A stretch of DNA of 64,000 bases from Apoda limacodes (lineage: Eukaryota > Arthropoda > Insecta > Lepidoptera > Limacodidae): contig OX291557.1 in assembly GCA_946406115.1 (NCBI GenBank), positions 11,378,501 to 11,442,500 on the forward strand, in the 5' to 3' direction. Below the pieces are notes generated by a model. It did no database searches. It had not been told where the DNA came from and worked only from the letters and a program-made list of their open reading frames with translations. Each line of letters opens with the position of its first letter. The stretch's first letter is position 1. The position numbers were made by a program, and so were the translations under genes. Below are positions 24,011-35,318 of this stretch, piece by piece.

Positions 24011-26953
24011 ATGTATAACATAGGTGTAGATGATGATTATAATAGTGATGATTTTTTGTCCTGTTCTTCAGACGGATTGAACAGTGACATTAGTTTCCAA
24101 AGTTTTACTGCTTCTCTCAGCGCAACCTTGACTTCAACCTTCTCAGATTCACTGAAAAATTTTAATGTCGTTCACTTCAACGCCCAGAGTATCCCAGCTC
24201 ATTACTCTGATATGCTAGCATCCTTTGATAACAAAGATATTCATGCCATCCTTGTGTCAGAATCGTGGCTGAAACCCTGTCTACCTTCTACTTCTTATTC
24301 CTTACCTGGTTTTCAGTTAATACGTAACGATAGAAAAGACAGAGGTGGTGGTGGGGTAGCTATTTATCTCCGTTCCCATATTCCATATTCTATTATTGCG
24401 ACGTCTCCTCAAGTTTCCTCTTTGAATACTGCCGAGTACCTTTTTATCGAAATAGTTATTTCTAATACAAAAATTCTACTCGGCGTACACTATAGTCCTA
24501 ATCTTCATAGTAACTACTTCTCTAATTTTGAAAATATCCTAGAAACCCTAACACCTCAATACAACCACACTATTATTATGGGTGACTTCAACACTTGTCT
24601 GTTAAAAAATAACAGCCGTGCTCATCAACTAAGGACAGTTGTGGATGGATGCAACTTGCACATATTACCTCTCACTGCTACACACTTTTTTCCTAATAGC
24701 ACTCCTTCTTTACTAGACTTAATGATAGTTTCTTCTCCCACACACGTTTTTAAGCATGGTCAGTGCGCTGCTGACGCTTTTTCATACCATGACTTGGTTT
24801 ACTTATCATACAAGATTCGTCCTCCCAAATCCAAATCGAGAATGCTTCAGCAACGCAATTTTAGTGGGATGGATATTAAACTCCTGTCTGATGATGCTTG
24901 CAACATCGATTGGTCTATGGTCATTAATGCGCCTACTGTTGATGAAAAAATAAGATTATTTAACTCATTTATTATCGATTTGTATAACATTCATGCTCCT
25001 ATACATACCGTTAAAATCAAACATGTTCCGGCACCCTGGCTTACGGACGAAATAAAATCTTTGATGACGAAACGAAATCGTGCCAAGGCCAAATACAAGG
25101 TTAATCCTAGCGACAGTAATCGTACAAAATACACACTCTTGAGGAATCGCTGCAATAGGATGTGTAGAGATGCACAAAGACGCCATATTCACAAATCCGT
25201 AGAAAACGGTGATCCAGCAAAAGTCTGGAAATTTCTTAAGTCGTTAGGAGTTGGGAAAACGAAACTTCCTTCTATTTCAAATAATACTGATATCAATCTC
25301 CTTAATCAACACTTTATTTCTAACGTTGACTTTGACAGCAACAAAAAAAATAAAACATTAAACTCACTTTCTTCATTGCCAACTCCTGACTTTCCTCCTT
25401 TTTTTCTTAATCGATTTTCTGATTGCGATGTTAAGAAGAACATACTCGCCATTTCATCCAATGCTGTCGGTGAAGATTGCATTAGTCGTAATATGATCGT
25501 TCCCATCCTTGATATTATAACTCCTGTCATTACCAATATCCTGAATCATTCCATTTCCACAGGTGTTTTTCCTGAATCCTGGAAGGATGCTAATGTAATT
25601 CCCTTACCAAAGAAATATAATCCATCCTCCTTTTCTGATTTTCGTCCTATATCCATTCTTCCTTTCTTGTCAAAAGTTTTGGAACGGCTTGTATATCAAC
25701 AGTTGTCCCATTTTCTTACAAGAAACAACCTTTTAAATCCCTTACAATCTGGTTTCCGTCCCGGTCATAGTACGACTACTGCACTTGTCAAAATAACTGA
25801 CGATATACGTTTTGGCATGGAAAATAAAGAGGTCACGGTTCTGACACTCTTAGATTTTAGCAACGCTTTTAACACCGTGGATCTGGACATTCTGCTACTC
25901 ATTCTTAGTTCTCTTAACATTTCTCCAATCGTTATCGATTGGTTTCATAGTTACTTGCGTGGACGCCGGCAGCGCATAAAAGTCGATGATACTCTTTCTG
26001 ACTGGTGCAACACAGCCGCTGGTGTTCCGCAAGGTGGCGTTTTGTCTCCTCTCCTGTTTGCTATTTTCATTAATTCTATAACATCTCAATTATCTTCTCT
26101 CTACCATCTCTATGCAGACGATCTTCAGATTTACACACAAACTCCTATTAGTAAACTGACAAACGCTATCTCAATAATCAATCGAGACCTTGATCAAATT
26201 GTTAAATGGAGTGAATCCTATGGCCTTATTGTTAATCCTACGAAAACACAAGCAATCATCGTAGGCAGTTCTAGACTTATATCCAAGATTGACTGGAACG
26301 AACTCCCATTAGTAACTGTGAACGGAGTTTCTATCCCTTACAAAGATACAGTTAAAAACTTGGGTATATTTATCGATCGAACACTATCTTGGGGTTCGCA
26401 AATAAAAGAAGTAAGCAAAAAAATATTTGCTTCAGCTAAATCTTTAGGCAGATTGCGCAATTTTTTACCAATTCCCACTAAAATTGCTCTTGCGAAATCT
26501 CTTCTTCTGCCTATTCTCGATTATGCTGATGCTAGTTATATTGACCTTACCGAGGAGCAACTTAATAAACTTGAGCGACTTCAAAACTTCTGCATTAGAC
26601 TCATATTTGGTCTACATAAGTACGACCATATTTCCGAAATCAGATCAAAGCTCAAGTGGCTCCCAATTCGACTTCGCCGGGATGCTCATGTTCTCTTTCT
26701 TCTGTATAACGTCCTGTTCAATCCAAACACACCAGTATATTTAAAGAAACGTTTTAATTTTATCGGAAATACTTCTCTTCGAGAGACTACACGCTGGATG
26801 CTTAAAATTCCTTTGCATTCCTCACAATTGTATAATGATTCTTTCACTGTGAAGGCTGTTAGATTATGGAACGCTTTACCTTTAGAAATAAAAAGAGCAA
26901 AATCGAAGGCAATATTTAAAAATCTTATTATTGCTCATTACTTGAAGAACTAA
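24011..26953 (+). CDS. LINE ORF2: APE-type endonuclease plus reverse transcriptase
   Basis: 980 codons without interruption. The apurinic-type endonuclease spans residues about 50-270: FNAQS (56-60), SESWL (83-87), MGDFN (190-194), LLDLMIV (234-240) and SYHD (258-261). These supply the Asn, Glu, Asp-x-Asn and His-Asp residues of the active site. RT spans about 510-790: SDFRPISILPFLSKVLERL, GFRPGHSTTTAL, DFSNAFNTVD, GVPQGGVLSPLLF (671 on) and the catalytic YADD at 701-704. The C-terminal part continues to residue 980 with no RNase H or zinc knuckle seen. All catalytic motifs are present, so the protein looks competent for target-primed reverse transcription. It is unrelated at motif level to the other LINE family in this window. 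Confidence 0.93.
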   Translation: MYNIGVDDDYNSDDFLSCSSDGLNSDISFQSFTASLSATLTSTFSDSLKNFNVVHFNAQSIPAHYSDMLASFDNKDIHAILVSESWLKPCLPSTSYSLPGFQLIRNDRKDRGGGGVAIYLRSHIPYSIIATSPQVSSLNTAEYLFIEIVISNTKILLGVHYSPNLHSNYFSNFENILETLTPQYNHTIIMGDFNTCLLKNNSRAHQLRTVVDGCNLHILPLTATHFFPNSTPSLLDLMIVSSPTHVFKHGQCAADAFSYHDLVYLSYKIRPPKSKSRMLQQRNFSGMDIKLLSDDACNIDWSMVINAPTVDEKIRLFNSFIIDLYNIHAPIHTVKIKHVPAPWLTDEIKSLMTKRNRAKAKYKVNPSDSNRTKYTLLRNRCNRMCRDAQRRHIHKSVENGDPAKVWKFLKSLGVGKTKLPSISNNTDINLLNQHFISNVDFDSNKKNKTLNSLSSLPTPDFPPFFLNRFSDCDVKKNILAISSNAVGEDCISRNMIVPILDIITPVITNILNHSISTGVFPESWKDANVIPLPKKYNPSSFSDFRPISILPFLSKVLERLVYQQLSHFLTRNNLLNPLQSGFRPGHSTTTALVKITDDIRFGMENKEVTVLTLLDFSNAFNTVDLDILLLILSSLNISPIVIDWFHSYLRGRRQRIKVDDTLSDWCNTAAGVPQGGVLSPLLFAIFINSITSQLSSLYHLYADDLQIYTQTPISKLTNAISIINRDLDQIVKWSESYGLIVNPTKTQAIIVGSSRLISKIDWNELPLVTVNGVSIPYKDTVKNLGIFIDRTLSWGSQIKEVSKKIFASAKSLGRLRNFLPIPTKIALAKSLLLPILDYADASYIDLTEEQLNKLERLQNFCIRLIFGLHKYDHISEIRSKLKWLPIRLRRDAHVLFLLYNVLFNPNTPVYLKKRFNFIGNTSLRETTRWMLKIPLHSSQLYNDSFTVKAVRLWNALPLEIKRAKSKAIFKNLIIAHYLKN

Positions 26954-27360
26954 AATAACATCACTACCTATATTTGTTAATATATATTTACTTATACGTA
27001 ATATATATTTTAATTATATTTATTATACATATGTATTTATATATGTATTTTTATATGTACATCTATTTATGTATATTTATATATGTGTATTTATTTATTT
27101 TATATGCATCATTGTATGATATATATATATATATGTATATACTTCTTAATAACTGTATCGAAACACACCTACTATACTTTGTTTAACTTTATTATTTCCT
27201 CTACCCAAAGGTTGTCTGGAAGAGATCGCTTTAAAGCGATAAGACCGCCTTTTGTTTTTCTCTATTTGTAAATATGTTTTGTTTGTAAATTTTTTATGTT
27301 GATGCAATAAAGTATAATAATAATAATAATAATAATGTACAAAGATAAATTTTGTTAATA

Positions 27361-27790
27361 ATGGGACCCGAACCGATTGTGCTGATACCCTTTACCCAAA
27401 TTAAAACGTGGTTACGCAACAGAACCCCAAAACTACTCAAAAGACAGTAGGTAGAACAAAGCGACTGCAGACAAACTAATGCTGCTCTTATACCCCTCGA
27501 TGAGCGCATGTCGCACAAACTACTGCAACTCAGTAGGAATATCTTCCGCTACATAACTGGCATAATAACATGTCACTGCCAACTAAATAAACGTCTCTTT
27601 AACATCGGCATCACTGACAGTCCCCTATGTAGATACCGTCAAGATGCCGAGAGCAATCAACGGAAACCTTGAGTGAGGCACTGTGGAGCATCAAACACAG
27701 ATCACAGATCCTTGATTTTTGGACAGAGCTAAAATGGTATGAGTAACCAACGACGGACTGATTGCTTACTTACGAACATTGGCCCAATTG
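27361..27790 (+). pseudogene. C-terminal remnant of an RNase H-type LINE ORF2
   Basis: The plus strand encodes, with breaks, GTEPIVLIPFTQIKTWLRN, then ALIPLDERMSHKLLQLSRN, ITCHCQLNKRLFNIGITD and SPLCRYRQDAES. This fits the C-terminus of LINEs that carry RNase H followed by a cysteine/histidine box, usually TGHCxLNxHLxxxGxxxxPxCRxC. The second cysteine is replaced (CRYR). A stop after PKLLKRQ and loss of the final Cys block show decay. It lies immediately 3' of the intact LINE. Confidence 0.5.
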
Positions 27791-28159
27791 TGAGTCTTAG
27801 TGCAGAAAACATACGCCCAACTAACTAACATATAATTTAAATGGTTTCTTGTTTTTTTTTAACTAACATTGTTAAGTACATTGTATTGACGATTCAAAAG
27901 TGTTCTCAGAAAGATACCTAAATAGATATTATTTCATTTGATTTGATTCGTCTGTCTTCGCTTATGCCTCTTAATAAATATATAGAAGTATTCAGCATTG
28001 ATGTAACCTACATTTTGCAGGATTAATACACAGTTATTGAAATGTGTAGAGTAGAGAGTATTGACTAGATTGTAAATGTTACACACAATGCTTTTCATCA
28101 CATTTGCGAGTAAATAAATAAAAATATAAGGTGAATAAATAAATAAACTCAACCATTTG
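27791..28159. other. AT-rich non-coding
   Basis: No feature recognised. Confidence 0.5.
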
Positions 28160-28515
28160 AAATGGCAGGAATAGAAGTAGAGAAAAGAATTAAAGAGTTT
28201 TGTTTGAAGTTAAAAGTTTGTAGATAATTGCTCGCTTGTAGTGTGCGCGTAGTTCGTGTTTAGAACAACGATACAGCTCTTATATATACTTGATGGAATA
28301 GGCGCGTCATTTCCGCCCGTAGGTCATAATATGAATACGCGTTTTGCTTGAAGAAAATAAAGTTTACAAAGAAAAGCCAGTCGAAGTAATTTAGGTTTCC
28401 TTAATAACCACGTACCCTTACCCACCCGCGTCCCCTGCACGTAATGACACTATTTACGAGTATGTGCGACGAAATAGACATTGTGTATTAAGAGAATACG
28501 ATTCGGAGCGCCTCT
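28160..28515 (+). repeat. Dispersed repeat, copy 1 of 3
   Basis: Shares ordered phrases with 28920-29105 and, in reverse, 37995-38235: a 'gcttg...agtgtgcg..tagttcgt' block, 'gctt-g-aa-aaaataaa-tt-acaaa-aaaa', and 'gcacgtaatgacactattta'. The class is unknown and there is no coding content. Confidence 0.5.
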
Positions 28516-28919
28516 CAGCGTGCTTTATACAAACGAATTGCTCATTTGTTTTTGAATATACACCGATCAAACACCACGAAATTTTTAAGCCATGTTCTAG
28601 TAATAAATATCTAGGTCTGCAACCTGCTTTCTATATTCTTATGGTTCAAAAGTTATACAGGATTCTAATTTTTCATAAAAATGGTTTCAATGGAGATTTC
28701 TAGTTAATAAAAGGTTTTACAAGATTTTGGAAAAAAAGACCTTGGTATTCGGCTTGGAATTATGACTAAGAAATTTCACAGTGATTGATCAGTAAATGTC
28801 AAAAACAAATGAGAAATTCGTTTGTATGAAGCCCGCTGCAAGGCGCCGCGAAGTGTATCCTCTTAAGGGTGGTAACTGGTAATTATTAAGGAGGTTAATT
28901 TATGAATTAAAAAGTTTTG

Positions 28920-29105
28920 TTTTATGTTAATATATATAATTGCTTGTTTGCAGTGTGCGAGTGGTTCGTATTTAGACCAAGGTTATATAAACGCTCGCTT
29001 TGCTTGGATAAAATAAATTCACAAAAAAAAAGCCCGTGGGAGTAATTAAGGTGCACCTGCACATAATGACACTGTTTACGAGTGTGATGAAAAAAAATAC
29101 TGCCG
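28920..29105 (+). repeat. Dispersed repeat, copy 2 of 3
   Basis: Same family as 28160-28515. Matching phrases include ttgcagtgtgcgagtggttc, gctcgctttgcttgg and acataatgacactgtttacg, in the same order and spacing. Confidence 0.5.
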
Positions 29106-29275
29106 GTCTAATCTATACATACATACATACATAACATCACGCCTGTTTCCCAGAGTGGTAGGCAGAGACCAAAGACTGCCACTTGCTACGATCCTGGCAT
29201 ACCTCTTGCCTCATCTATACGCATCAATGCTTTCATACATTTCCTACGGTTCCGAGTCTAATCTATGCATTAAGA
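29095..29275 (+). repeat. Dispersed repeat with an ACAT microsatellite
   Basis: An (ACAT)n run at 29114-29133 is followed by ggtaggcagagaccaaagac, tgccacttgctacgatcc and tggcatacctctt. I recognise this block as a frequent repeat in butterfly and moth genomes. There is a single copy in this window. Confidence 0.5.
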
Positions 29276-29664
29276 CAATTTGAATGAAGTAAGCATTATA
29301 ATGAGCCAGCGCACTTGTTTTTCTCCCTGCTTAAAAAAACAAATTAAAACTACATTTTAGGTATAGTGCCTTAGAATTTATTAATAAATTATTGTTTAAC
29401 ACCTATCATGTCATTAATTAGATAATACACTAGATTCTCTTTCTGACGCTTCCTCAAAAGACAATACCAACCTTACATTCATCATTTTTTTATGGATATT
29501 CATTGTGTGCACTGTGCACTCATAGAACTTCGGGTTTATATTTTTAAGTATATCCTGCATTAAACGTATATTTAATGTATGTACGTTACTAAGTACCTTT
29601 CGTAACAATATTTTCGATATTTTCCTGACATAATACGGCATCTTTTTTGGATTTAGCGGCTAAT
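29276..29664. other. AT-rich non-coding
   Basis: No gene recognised; a 75-codon minus-strand ORF at 29414-29641 has no recognisable domain. Confidence 0.5.
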
Positions 29665-30977
29665 ATGGCTTTCGCCACGGTCGCTCAACTGGTGACCTTC
29701 TAGTGTATCTCACACACCGATGGGCACTAGCCATTGAGAGTCAGGGGGAGGTATTGGCATGTAGCCTAGACATAGCGAAGGCGTTCGATCGGGTCTGGCA
29801 CCGGGATCTTCTATCGAAGTTGCCATCTTACGGAGTGCCCGAGGGTTTGTGCAAATGGTTGGCTAGCTTTTTGTCCGGCAGAACCATACGAGCCGTAGTT
29901 GACGGTAGTTGCTCTGATAGCATGGACATTAATGCTGGTGTCCCGCAAGGCTCTGTGCTGTCTCCTACGCTGTTTCTACTGCACATCAATGATATGTTGG
30001 ACATCAACAACATACATTGCTATGCAGATGACAGTACTGGAGACGCTTATGACGCCGTGCAAGCATCCCACGTTCCGTTGTGGAGGAAAAGCGTGAAGAA
30101 CTTGTGTCTCAAATCGAGATTGGTCTGTCCAAGGTCTCTGACTGGGGGCAGGAAAACTTGGTCCGATTCAACCCTTCAAAGACACAAGTCTGCGCGTTCA
30201 CCGCTAAGAAAACCCCATTCACTGTAGTCCCACAATTCCAGAACACTCCCCTCTCCATCTCCAAGAGCATTGGGATCCTTGGCGTTGACATCTCCAGCGA
30301 TGTTCAGTTCCGAGATCATTTGCTAGACAAGGTTAAGCTGGCGTCCAAAAAACTTGGTGTACAGAGAGACCAGAGCGAAGCAGTACTTCACGTCGGGGCA
30401 AAGGTTGCTACTTTACAAGTCGCAAGTCCGGCCCCATATGGAGTACTGCTGCCATCTCTGGGCGGGAGCACCCGGATACCAGCTTGGCCCTTTTGACTCG
30501 GTTCAACGACGGGCTGTGAGAATTGTCGACGATACCAAACTCACTTGCGGTATCGAGCCCTTAAGTCTGAGGAGAGACTTTGCCTCCCTGTGTGTGTTCT
30601 ACCGCTTGTACAATGGATTGTGTTCTGAGGAATTGTTCGAAATGATGCCCACGGCTACTTTCTACCATCGCACCGCTCGCCATCGACAGGGAATTCATTC
30701 TCACACTTTGGAACCGAAATGGTCGCGTACAGTGCGGTTTCAGAGAAACTTCCTCCCGCGAACGCTCGGGTTGTGGAATGAGCTCCCTGCCAAGGTTTTC
30801 TCTAAGGACTAGTATGGGGTTCTTAAAAAAGAAGTTATTATATTTCTGAAGGGTCGGCAACGCGCGAGTGATGCCCCTGGTGTTGCAAGCGTCCATAGGC
30901 TACGGTGACCGCTTACCATCAGGCGGACCGTAGGCTTGTTTGCCACCTTAGTGGTATTTAAAAAAAAAAAAAAAAAA
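29665..30977 (+). mobile_element. Non-LTR retrotransposon, copy C (5' truncated)
   Basis: Same family as copies A, B, D and E. Homology starts inside RT at atatggctttcgccacgg and ends with ccaccttagtggtattt plus an A run (about 30959-30977). The catalytic YADD is kept, but frameshifts split the frame into three pieces (29703-30227, 30080-30496, 30354-30812). The A run length suggests a fairly recent insertion. It lies just upstream of the 410 bp duplicated block that copy D interrupts. Confidence 0.9.
29703..30812 (+). pseudogene. Broken reverse transcriptase of LINE copy C
   Basis: Frame 1 covers LDIAKAFDRVWHRDLL, GVPQGSVLSPTLFLLHINDM and YADDSTGDA, then shifts. Frame 2 resumes at EEKREELVSQIEIGLSKV through LDKVKLASKKLGV. 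A scrambled junction near 30360 (VQRDQSEAV in place of LNRAKQYF) shifts again to the RT C-terminus ending LGLWNELPAKVFSKD and a stop. No intact protein can be made. Confidence 0.85.
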
Positions 30978-31030
30978 CTAGCGGCGCCGTCAGATATTTT
31001 TAATATTCTCTTTCGGCAAAGCGTGTCCAT

Positions 31031-31440
31031 TCCAACAATGAACATACTCCTTCAAAAAAACGGCCTCGTGCTAGTCAGACTCACGCACTTAGGGTTCCGC
31101 ACCACGACACAAATCCAAAATGCTATGGAGCAAAATTTAAACGATTTTACCATTTTATTACACTTAGACTTCTCTGTTAGGTTTTTCTATAATATTCAAT
31201 TAAAGAACTATTTTCTTTTTTGTTTTAAAAAAAATTAGGCTAAGTACAGTAATAGTGAAACATGTGACAGTTAATTGTGAATACTGTTTTAACAATAGTA
31301 AATACAGTATTCACGATTGCATATAGCATTGCCTCTATTGAGTATTGGACCATGAGTACTTGAAAATCCTACTGGACCCACTAGTGGAACACATTAGTTA
31401 AACCAATAGACCGTAAGGGTATTTTTTGGAGGTAACTGGG
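31031..31440 (+). repeat. 410 bp direct duplication, first copy (uninterrupted)
   Basis: Runs from tccaacaatgaacatactcc to ggaggtaactgggg. It is nearly identical (one C/T difference seen near 31051) to 32034-32284 joined to 35922-36077. It includes cactta-gggttccgcaccacg, part of a dispersed-repeat family seen elsewhere in the window. An 11 bp inverted repeat (gtgaatactgt / acagtattcac) lies at about 31277-31314. Confidence 0.8.
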
Positions 31441-32033
31441 GGAATGGTCCGTTTAGATTTAATATCTTAATTAATTTAAAACTATTTATTTTAAAATTAA
31501 AAAAAAAAATGAAATTCGGGACCCCTTACAAAAACCCCTGACAAACTCCTTTTTTTTTATTTTCTAACTTGCCCTCCAATATTATAAAGTCACCAATATT
31601 ATATTCAAAATTCATTTATGTTACTCGTCCGAATTTGGATCACAGGAAGTTATATGTGTACCAAATTACAACTTACCTAATCGGTCTAGTAGATTCGGAC
31701 AGCTTTGGCTGAGACAGACAGACACACTAGTGATCCTAAAAGGTTTCCGTTGTTTAATTCGAGCAATATTGTTTTTAGTCACAAGCTACATTTAGAACGT
31801 TTTATATTGTTTAAAGAATACATTTGTGTATTTTAATTAGCATTTCTGCTAAAAGCGACCATTTTGAGTAAAAATGCTATTTAAAACTTACAGATTTATT
31901 CTAGAAAAAATAAAAATGTATTTTCAAAGAGTATATTTTCGAAATACCCTTCGTACGTACTAAAAATTAAAAATTTCCAATGGCCGCGCTAGCTAGCAGC
32001 TACATGCTCCTATAATTACTTTGGTTACATTTT
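31441..32033. repeat. Spacer between the duplicated blocks; repeat-derived
   Basis: AT-rich sequence containing a tail-like phrase at about 31700-31760 (agacagacagacacac, gatcctaaaagg). The same kind of phrase ends dispersed elements at 39592 and 58800. No gene. Confidence 0.45.
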
Positions 32034-32284
32034 TCCAACAATGAACATACTCCTTTAAAAAAACGGCCTCGTGCTAGTCAGACTCACGCACTTAGGGTTC
32101 CGCACCACGACACAAATCCAAAATGCTATGGAGCAAAATTTAAACGATTTTACCATTTTATTACACTTAGACTTCTCTGTTAGGTTTTTCTATAATATTC
32201 AATTAAAGAACTATTTTCTTTTTTGTTTTAAAAAAAATTAGGCTAAGTACAGTAATAGTGAAACATGTGACAGTTAATTGTGAA
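32034..32284 (+). repeat. 410 bp direct duplication, second copy, left part
   Basis: Matches 31031-31279 almost base for base and stops at ttaattgtgaa, where LINE copy D begins. The block continues at 35922. Confidence 0.8.
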
Positions 32285-32355
32285 AACTTTTTTTTTTTTT
32301 TTTTTTATACCACTAAGGTGGCAAACAAGCCTACGGTCCGCCTGATGGTAAGCGG

Positions 32356-34650
32356 TCACCGTAGCCTATGGACGCTTGCAACACTAGGGGCATCACTCGC
32401 GCGTTGCCGACCCTTCAGAAATCTAATAACTTCTTTTTTGAAGAACCCCATACTGTAGTCCTTAGAGAAAACCTTGGCAGGGAGCTCATTCCACAACCCA
32501 AGGGTTCGCGGGAGGAAGTTTCTCTGAAACCGCACTGTACGCGACCATTTTGGTTCCAAAGTGTGAGAATGAATTCCCTGTCGATGGCGAGCGGTGCGAT
32601 GGTAGAAAGTAGCCGTGGGCATCATTTCGAACAATTCCTCAGAACACAATCCATTGTACAAGCGGTAGAACACACACAGGGAGGCAAAGTCTCTCCTCAG
32701 ACTTAAGGGCTCGATACCGCAAGTGAGTTTGGGATCGTCGACAATTCTCACAGCCCGTCGTTGAACCGAGTCAAAAGGGTCAAGCTGGTATCCGGGTGCA
32801 CTCGCCCAGAGATGGCAGCAGTACTCCATATGGGGCCGGACTTGCGACTTGTAAAGTAGCAACCTTTGCCCCGACGTGAAGTACTGCTTCGCTCTGTTGA
32901 GTACACCAAGTTTTTTGGACGCCAGCTTTACCTTGTCTAGCAAATGATCTCGGAACTGAACATCGCTGGAGATGTCAACGCCAAGGATCCCAATGCTCTT
33001 GGAGATGGAGAGGGGAGTGTTCTGGAATTGTGGGACTACAGTGAATGGGGTTTTCTTAGCGGTGAACGCGCAGACTTGTGTCTATGAAGGGTTGAATCGG
33101 ACCAAGTTTTCCCGCCCCCAGTCAGAGACCTTGGACAGACCGATCTCGATTTGAGACACAAGTTCTTCACGCTTTTCCTCCACAACGGAACGTGGGATGC
33201 TTGCACGGCCCGTGTAATAAGCGTCTCCAGTACTGTCATCTGCATAGCAATGTATGTTGTTGATGTCCAACATATCATTGATGTGCAGTAGGAACAGCGT
33301 AGGAGACAGCACAGAGCCTTGCGGGACACCAGCATTAATGTCCATGCTATCAGAGCAACTACCGTCAACTACGGCTCGTATGCTTCTGCCGGACAAAAAG
33401 CTAGCCAACCATTTGCACAAACCCTCGGGCACTCCGTAAGAAGGCAACTTCGATAGAAGACCCCGGTGCCAGACCCGATCGAACGCCTTCGCTATGTCTA
33501 GGCTGCATGCCAATGCCTCCCCCTGACTCTCAATGGCTAGTGCCCATCGGTGTGTGAGATACACTAGAAGGTCACCAGTTGAGCGACCGTGGCGAAAGCC
33601 ATATTGACGGTCACTGATCAGGTCGTGTTTTTCTAGGTATCTCAAAAGCTGTGTGTTGATCACACGCTCCATCACCTTGGAGAGGAGAGAGGTTATAGCG
33701 ATAGGCCTGTAATTCGATGGATCTGATCTATCGCCCTTTTTGGGCACCGGGTGCACATTTGCAGTCTTCCATGAAGACGGAAATTGCCTAGTGTGGTAGG
33801 AAAGCGTGAAGAGGCGCGTGAGTACAGGACATAACTCAGGAGCACACTGCTTAAGCACTACTGCTGGTATGCCGTCTGGCCCACTCGACTTATGAACGTC
33901 TAGGGAAAGCAACGCCCGCCGGACCTCGCGCTGTGTTATTGAGATTTCCGGCATGGTCTTACCGCACCACGGTAAAGTAGGTGGTACAGCGCCTTCGTCG
34001 TTCACATTCGAGTTAGAGGCAAAGAGACTGCCCAATAGATCGGCTTTCTCTTTTGCACTGTGGGCCAAGTCACCATCGGTCTTTCGCAGTGGTCGTATTG
34101 AAAACTGGCAGAAGTTCCCCTCGGCAGCTTTAGCAAGCGACCAGAAAGCACGACTCCCAGAAGGATAGCTCGCAAGTCGCCCACCTATTTTGCCGATGAA
34201 TTGGAATTTTGCTCTGGCAGTTACTTTCTTACTGAACCTCGAGGCAGCATTTAATTTGCGTTTTAACTCAGAAATATTCGGATCCTTATTATTACGAGCC
34301 GTGGTCCAAGCCTCATACGCAGTTTGCTTAAGAATTTTAGCTTCTCTGCAAGGCCTATTAAACCACGGTCGTTTTTTGACGCCGGCAGCTACTCGCAGGT
34401 TAGGAATGAAACATTCCATACCAGCGAGGATTGTCTCAGTGACTGCGGCTGCGCAGACGTCAGGATCTTCTGAGCTATAGCAGATCTGCCTCCACGGGTA
34501 CGATGCATAAAATTCTCGCAATCCATCCCAGTCTGCCGACTTATAATGCCACACACGACGCCAATTAGTTGGCCCAGAAGGATCAGGTTGTGTGCATGAC
34601 ATTTGAGTCCGGATGAGACAGTGGTCCGAGGAGTCAAGAGGCGCATCCAC
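32356..34650 (-). pseudogene. Endonuclease end plus reverse transcriptase of LINE copy D
   Basis: One frame runs from DSSDHCLI (the endonuclease C-terminal SDH) through the RT. It includes KSSGPDGIPAVVLKQ, SNYRPIAITSLLSKVMERV, GFRHGRSTGDLLVYLTH, SLDIAKAFDRVWHRGLL, GVPQGSVLSPTLFLLHINDM and YADDSTGDAYYT. It is broken only by a TAG at 33082-33084, where sister copies have AAG (Lys of NPSKTQVC). After that the same frame continues to ASVHRLR and a stop at 32356. The rest of the sequence keeps sense codons throughout, so inactivation is recent. Confidence 0.9.
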
Positions 34651-34766
34651 TGAGACGGAGTATCCATCCGGACGTGTAGTCAGCAGAAGGTCCAGTAAGG
34701 AGCTTGTATGGTCCTCAATATCTGGTATTCTCGTTGGAGAAAGTACCAGCTGAGAGAATCCATAGG

Positions 34767-35318
34767 TCAGAGCAAATTCATGAGCAGATATCCCTGCATA
34801 GTTATTGGTTCGAGAACTGAGCCACGATGGTGGGCGTTAAAGTCTCCCAAAATAACTAATTCTGCTGTAGGATATTGCTCTAGAACTTTGTCAGTCGTCA
34901 AACTCAGGTGCGTGAAGAGTCGAGTTACGTCCGTGTCACCGCTATGAGACCTGTATAGGCACGCATAGATACGAGTGTGGCCCCCATGATCTACGCGCAC
35001 CCACAATATCGACAGGTCCCTGTCTTCAAGGCTATGAAGTCGGCGACAGCAGATATCCTCCCGGACGAACATACATACACCGGCACGACTCAAAAAATTG
35101 TGCTCGAGTTTGTAGCCGGGATAACGAAGGTATGATGTGTCGGCCGGGCAGGATATCTGCGTCTCCGTTAGAAAAAGAATGGTTGGCTGCGCAGTCTCGA
35201 GATGGTGATGGACTGCGTTAAGATTTGCGTGAATACCCCTTATGTTGCAAAAATCCACATTATATGTGGATGGAGTAGCCGCTGTCAAAACTCTTTTCTT
35301 TTTTCTGTTCCTGGCCAT
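34767..35318 (-). pseudogene. APE-type endonuclease N-terminal part of LINE copy D
   Basis: 183 codons: MARNRKKKRVLTAA, then FCNIRGIHANL, LFLTETQIS, AGVCMFVRED and VILGDFNAHHRG. These supply the Asn, Glu and Asp-x-Asn catalytic residues. A single-base shift near 34800 takes the frame out into VLEPITMQG and a stop. In the next frame the expected continuation (HEFALTYGFSQLVLSPTR, then LLDLLLTT) is present and joins the ORF below 34650. The start is the first Met; a basic N-terminus directly before the endonuclease is normal for ORF2. Confidence 0.85.

Larger units (their letters stand above)
22845..27335 (+). mobile_element. Non-LTR retrotransposon with intact ORF1 and ORF2
   Basis: Two uninterrupted ORFs on the same strand are followed by an AT-rich 3' UTR, an aataaag polyadenylation-like hexamer at about 27306 and a (TAA)n tail at about 27311-27335. 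A TAA microsatellite tail instead of poly(A) is seen in several LINE clades. The body shows no internal stop or frameshift, which suggests recent insertion. The 5' limit is uncertain: Tc1 homology seems to run to about 22840, leaving almost no 5' UTR, so the 5' end may be truncated inside or just before ORF1. The clade (CR1/Daphne/Kiri-like or jockey) needs a tree. Confidence 0.9.

Noticed and set aside
26974..27186. Tyr/Ile-rich ORF after LINE ORF2
   Set aside because: TATATT-type simple sequence in the LINE 3' UTR.
31031..32284. The 410 bp direct repeats as LTRs of a retrovirus-like element
   Set aside because: No TG...CA ends, no primer-binding site or polypurine tract, and the 590 bp between them carries no gag/pol. 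Better explained as a local duplication of repeat DNA.
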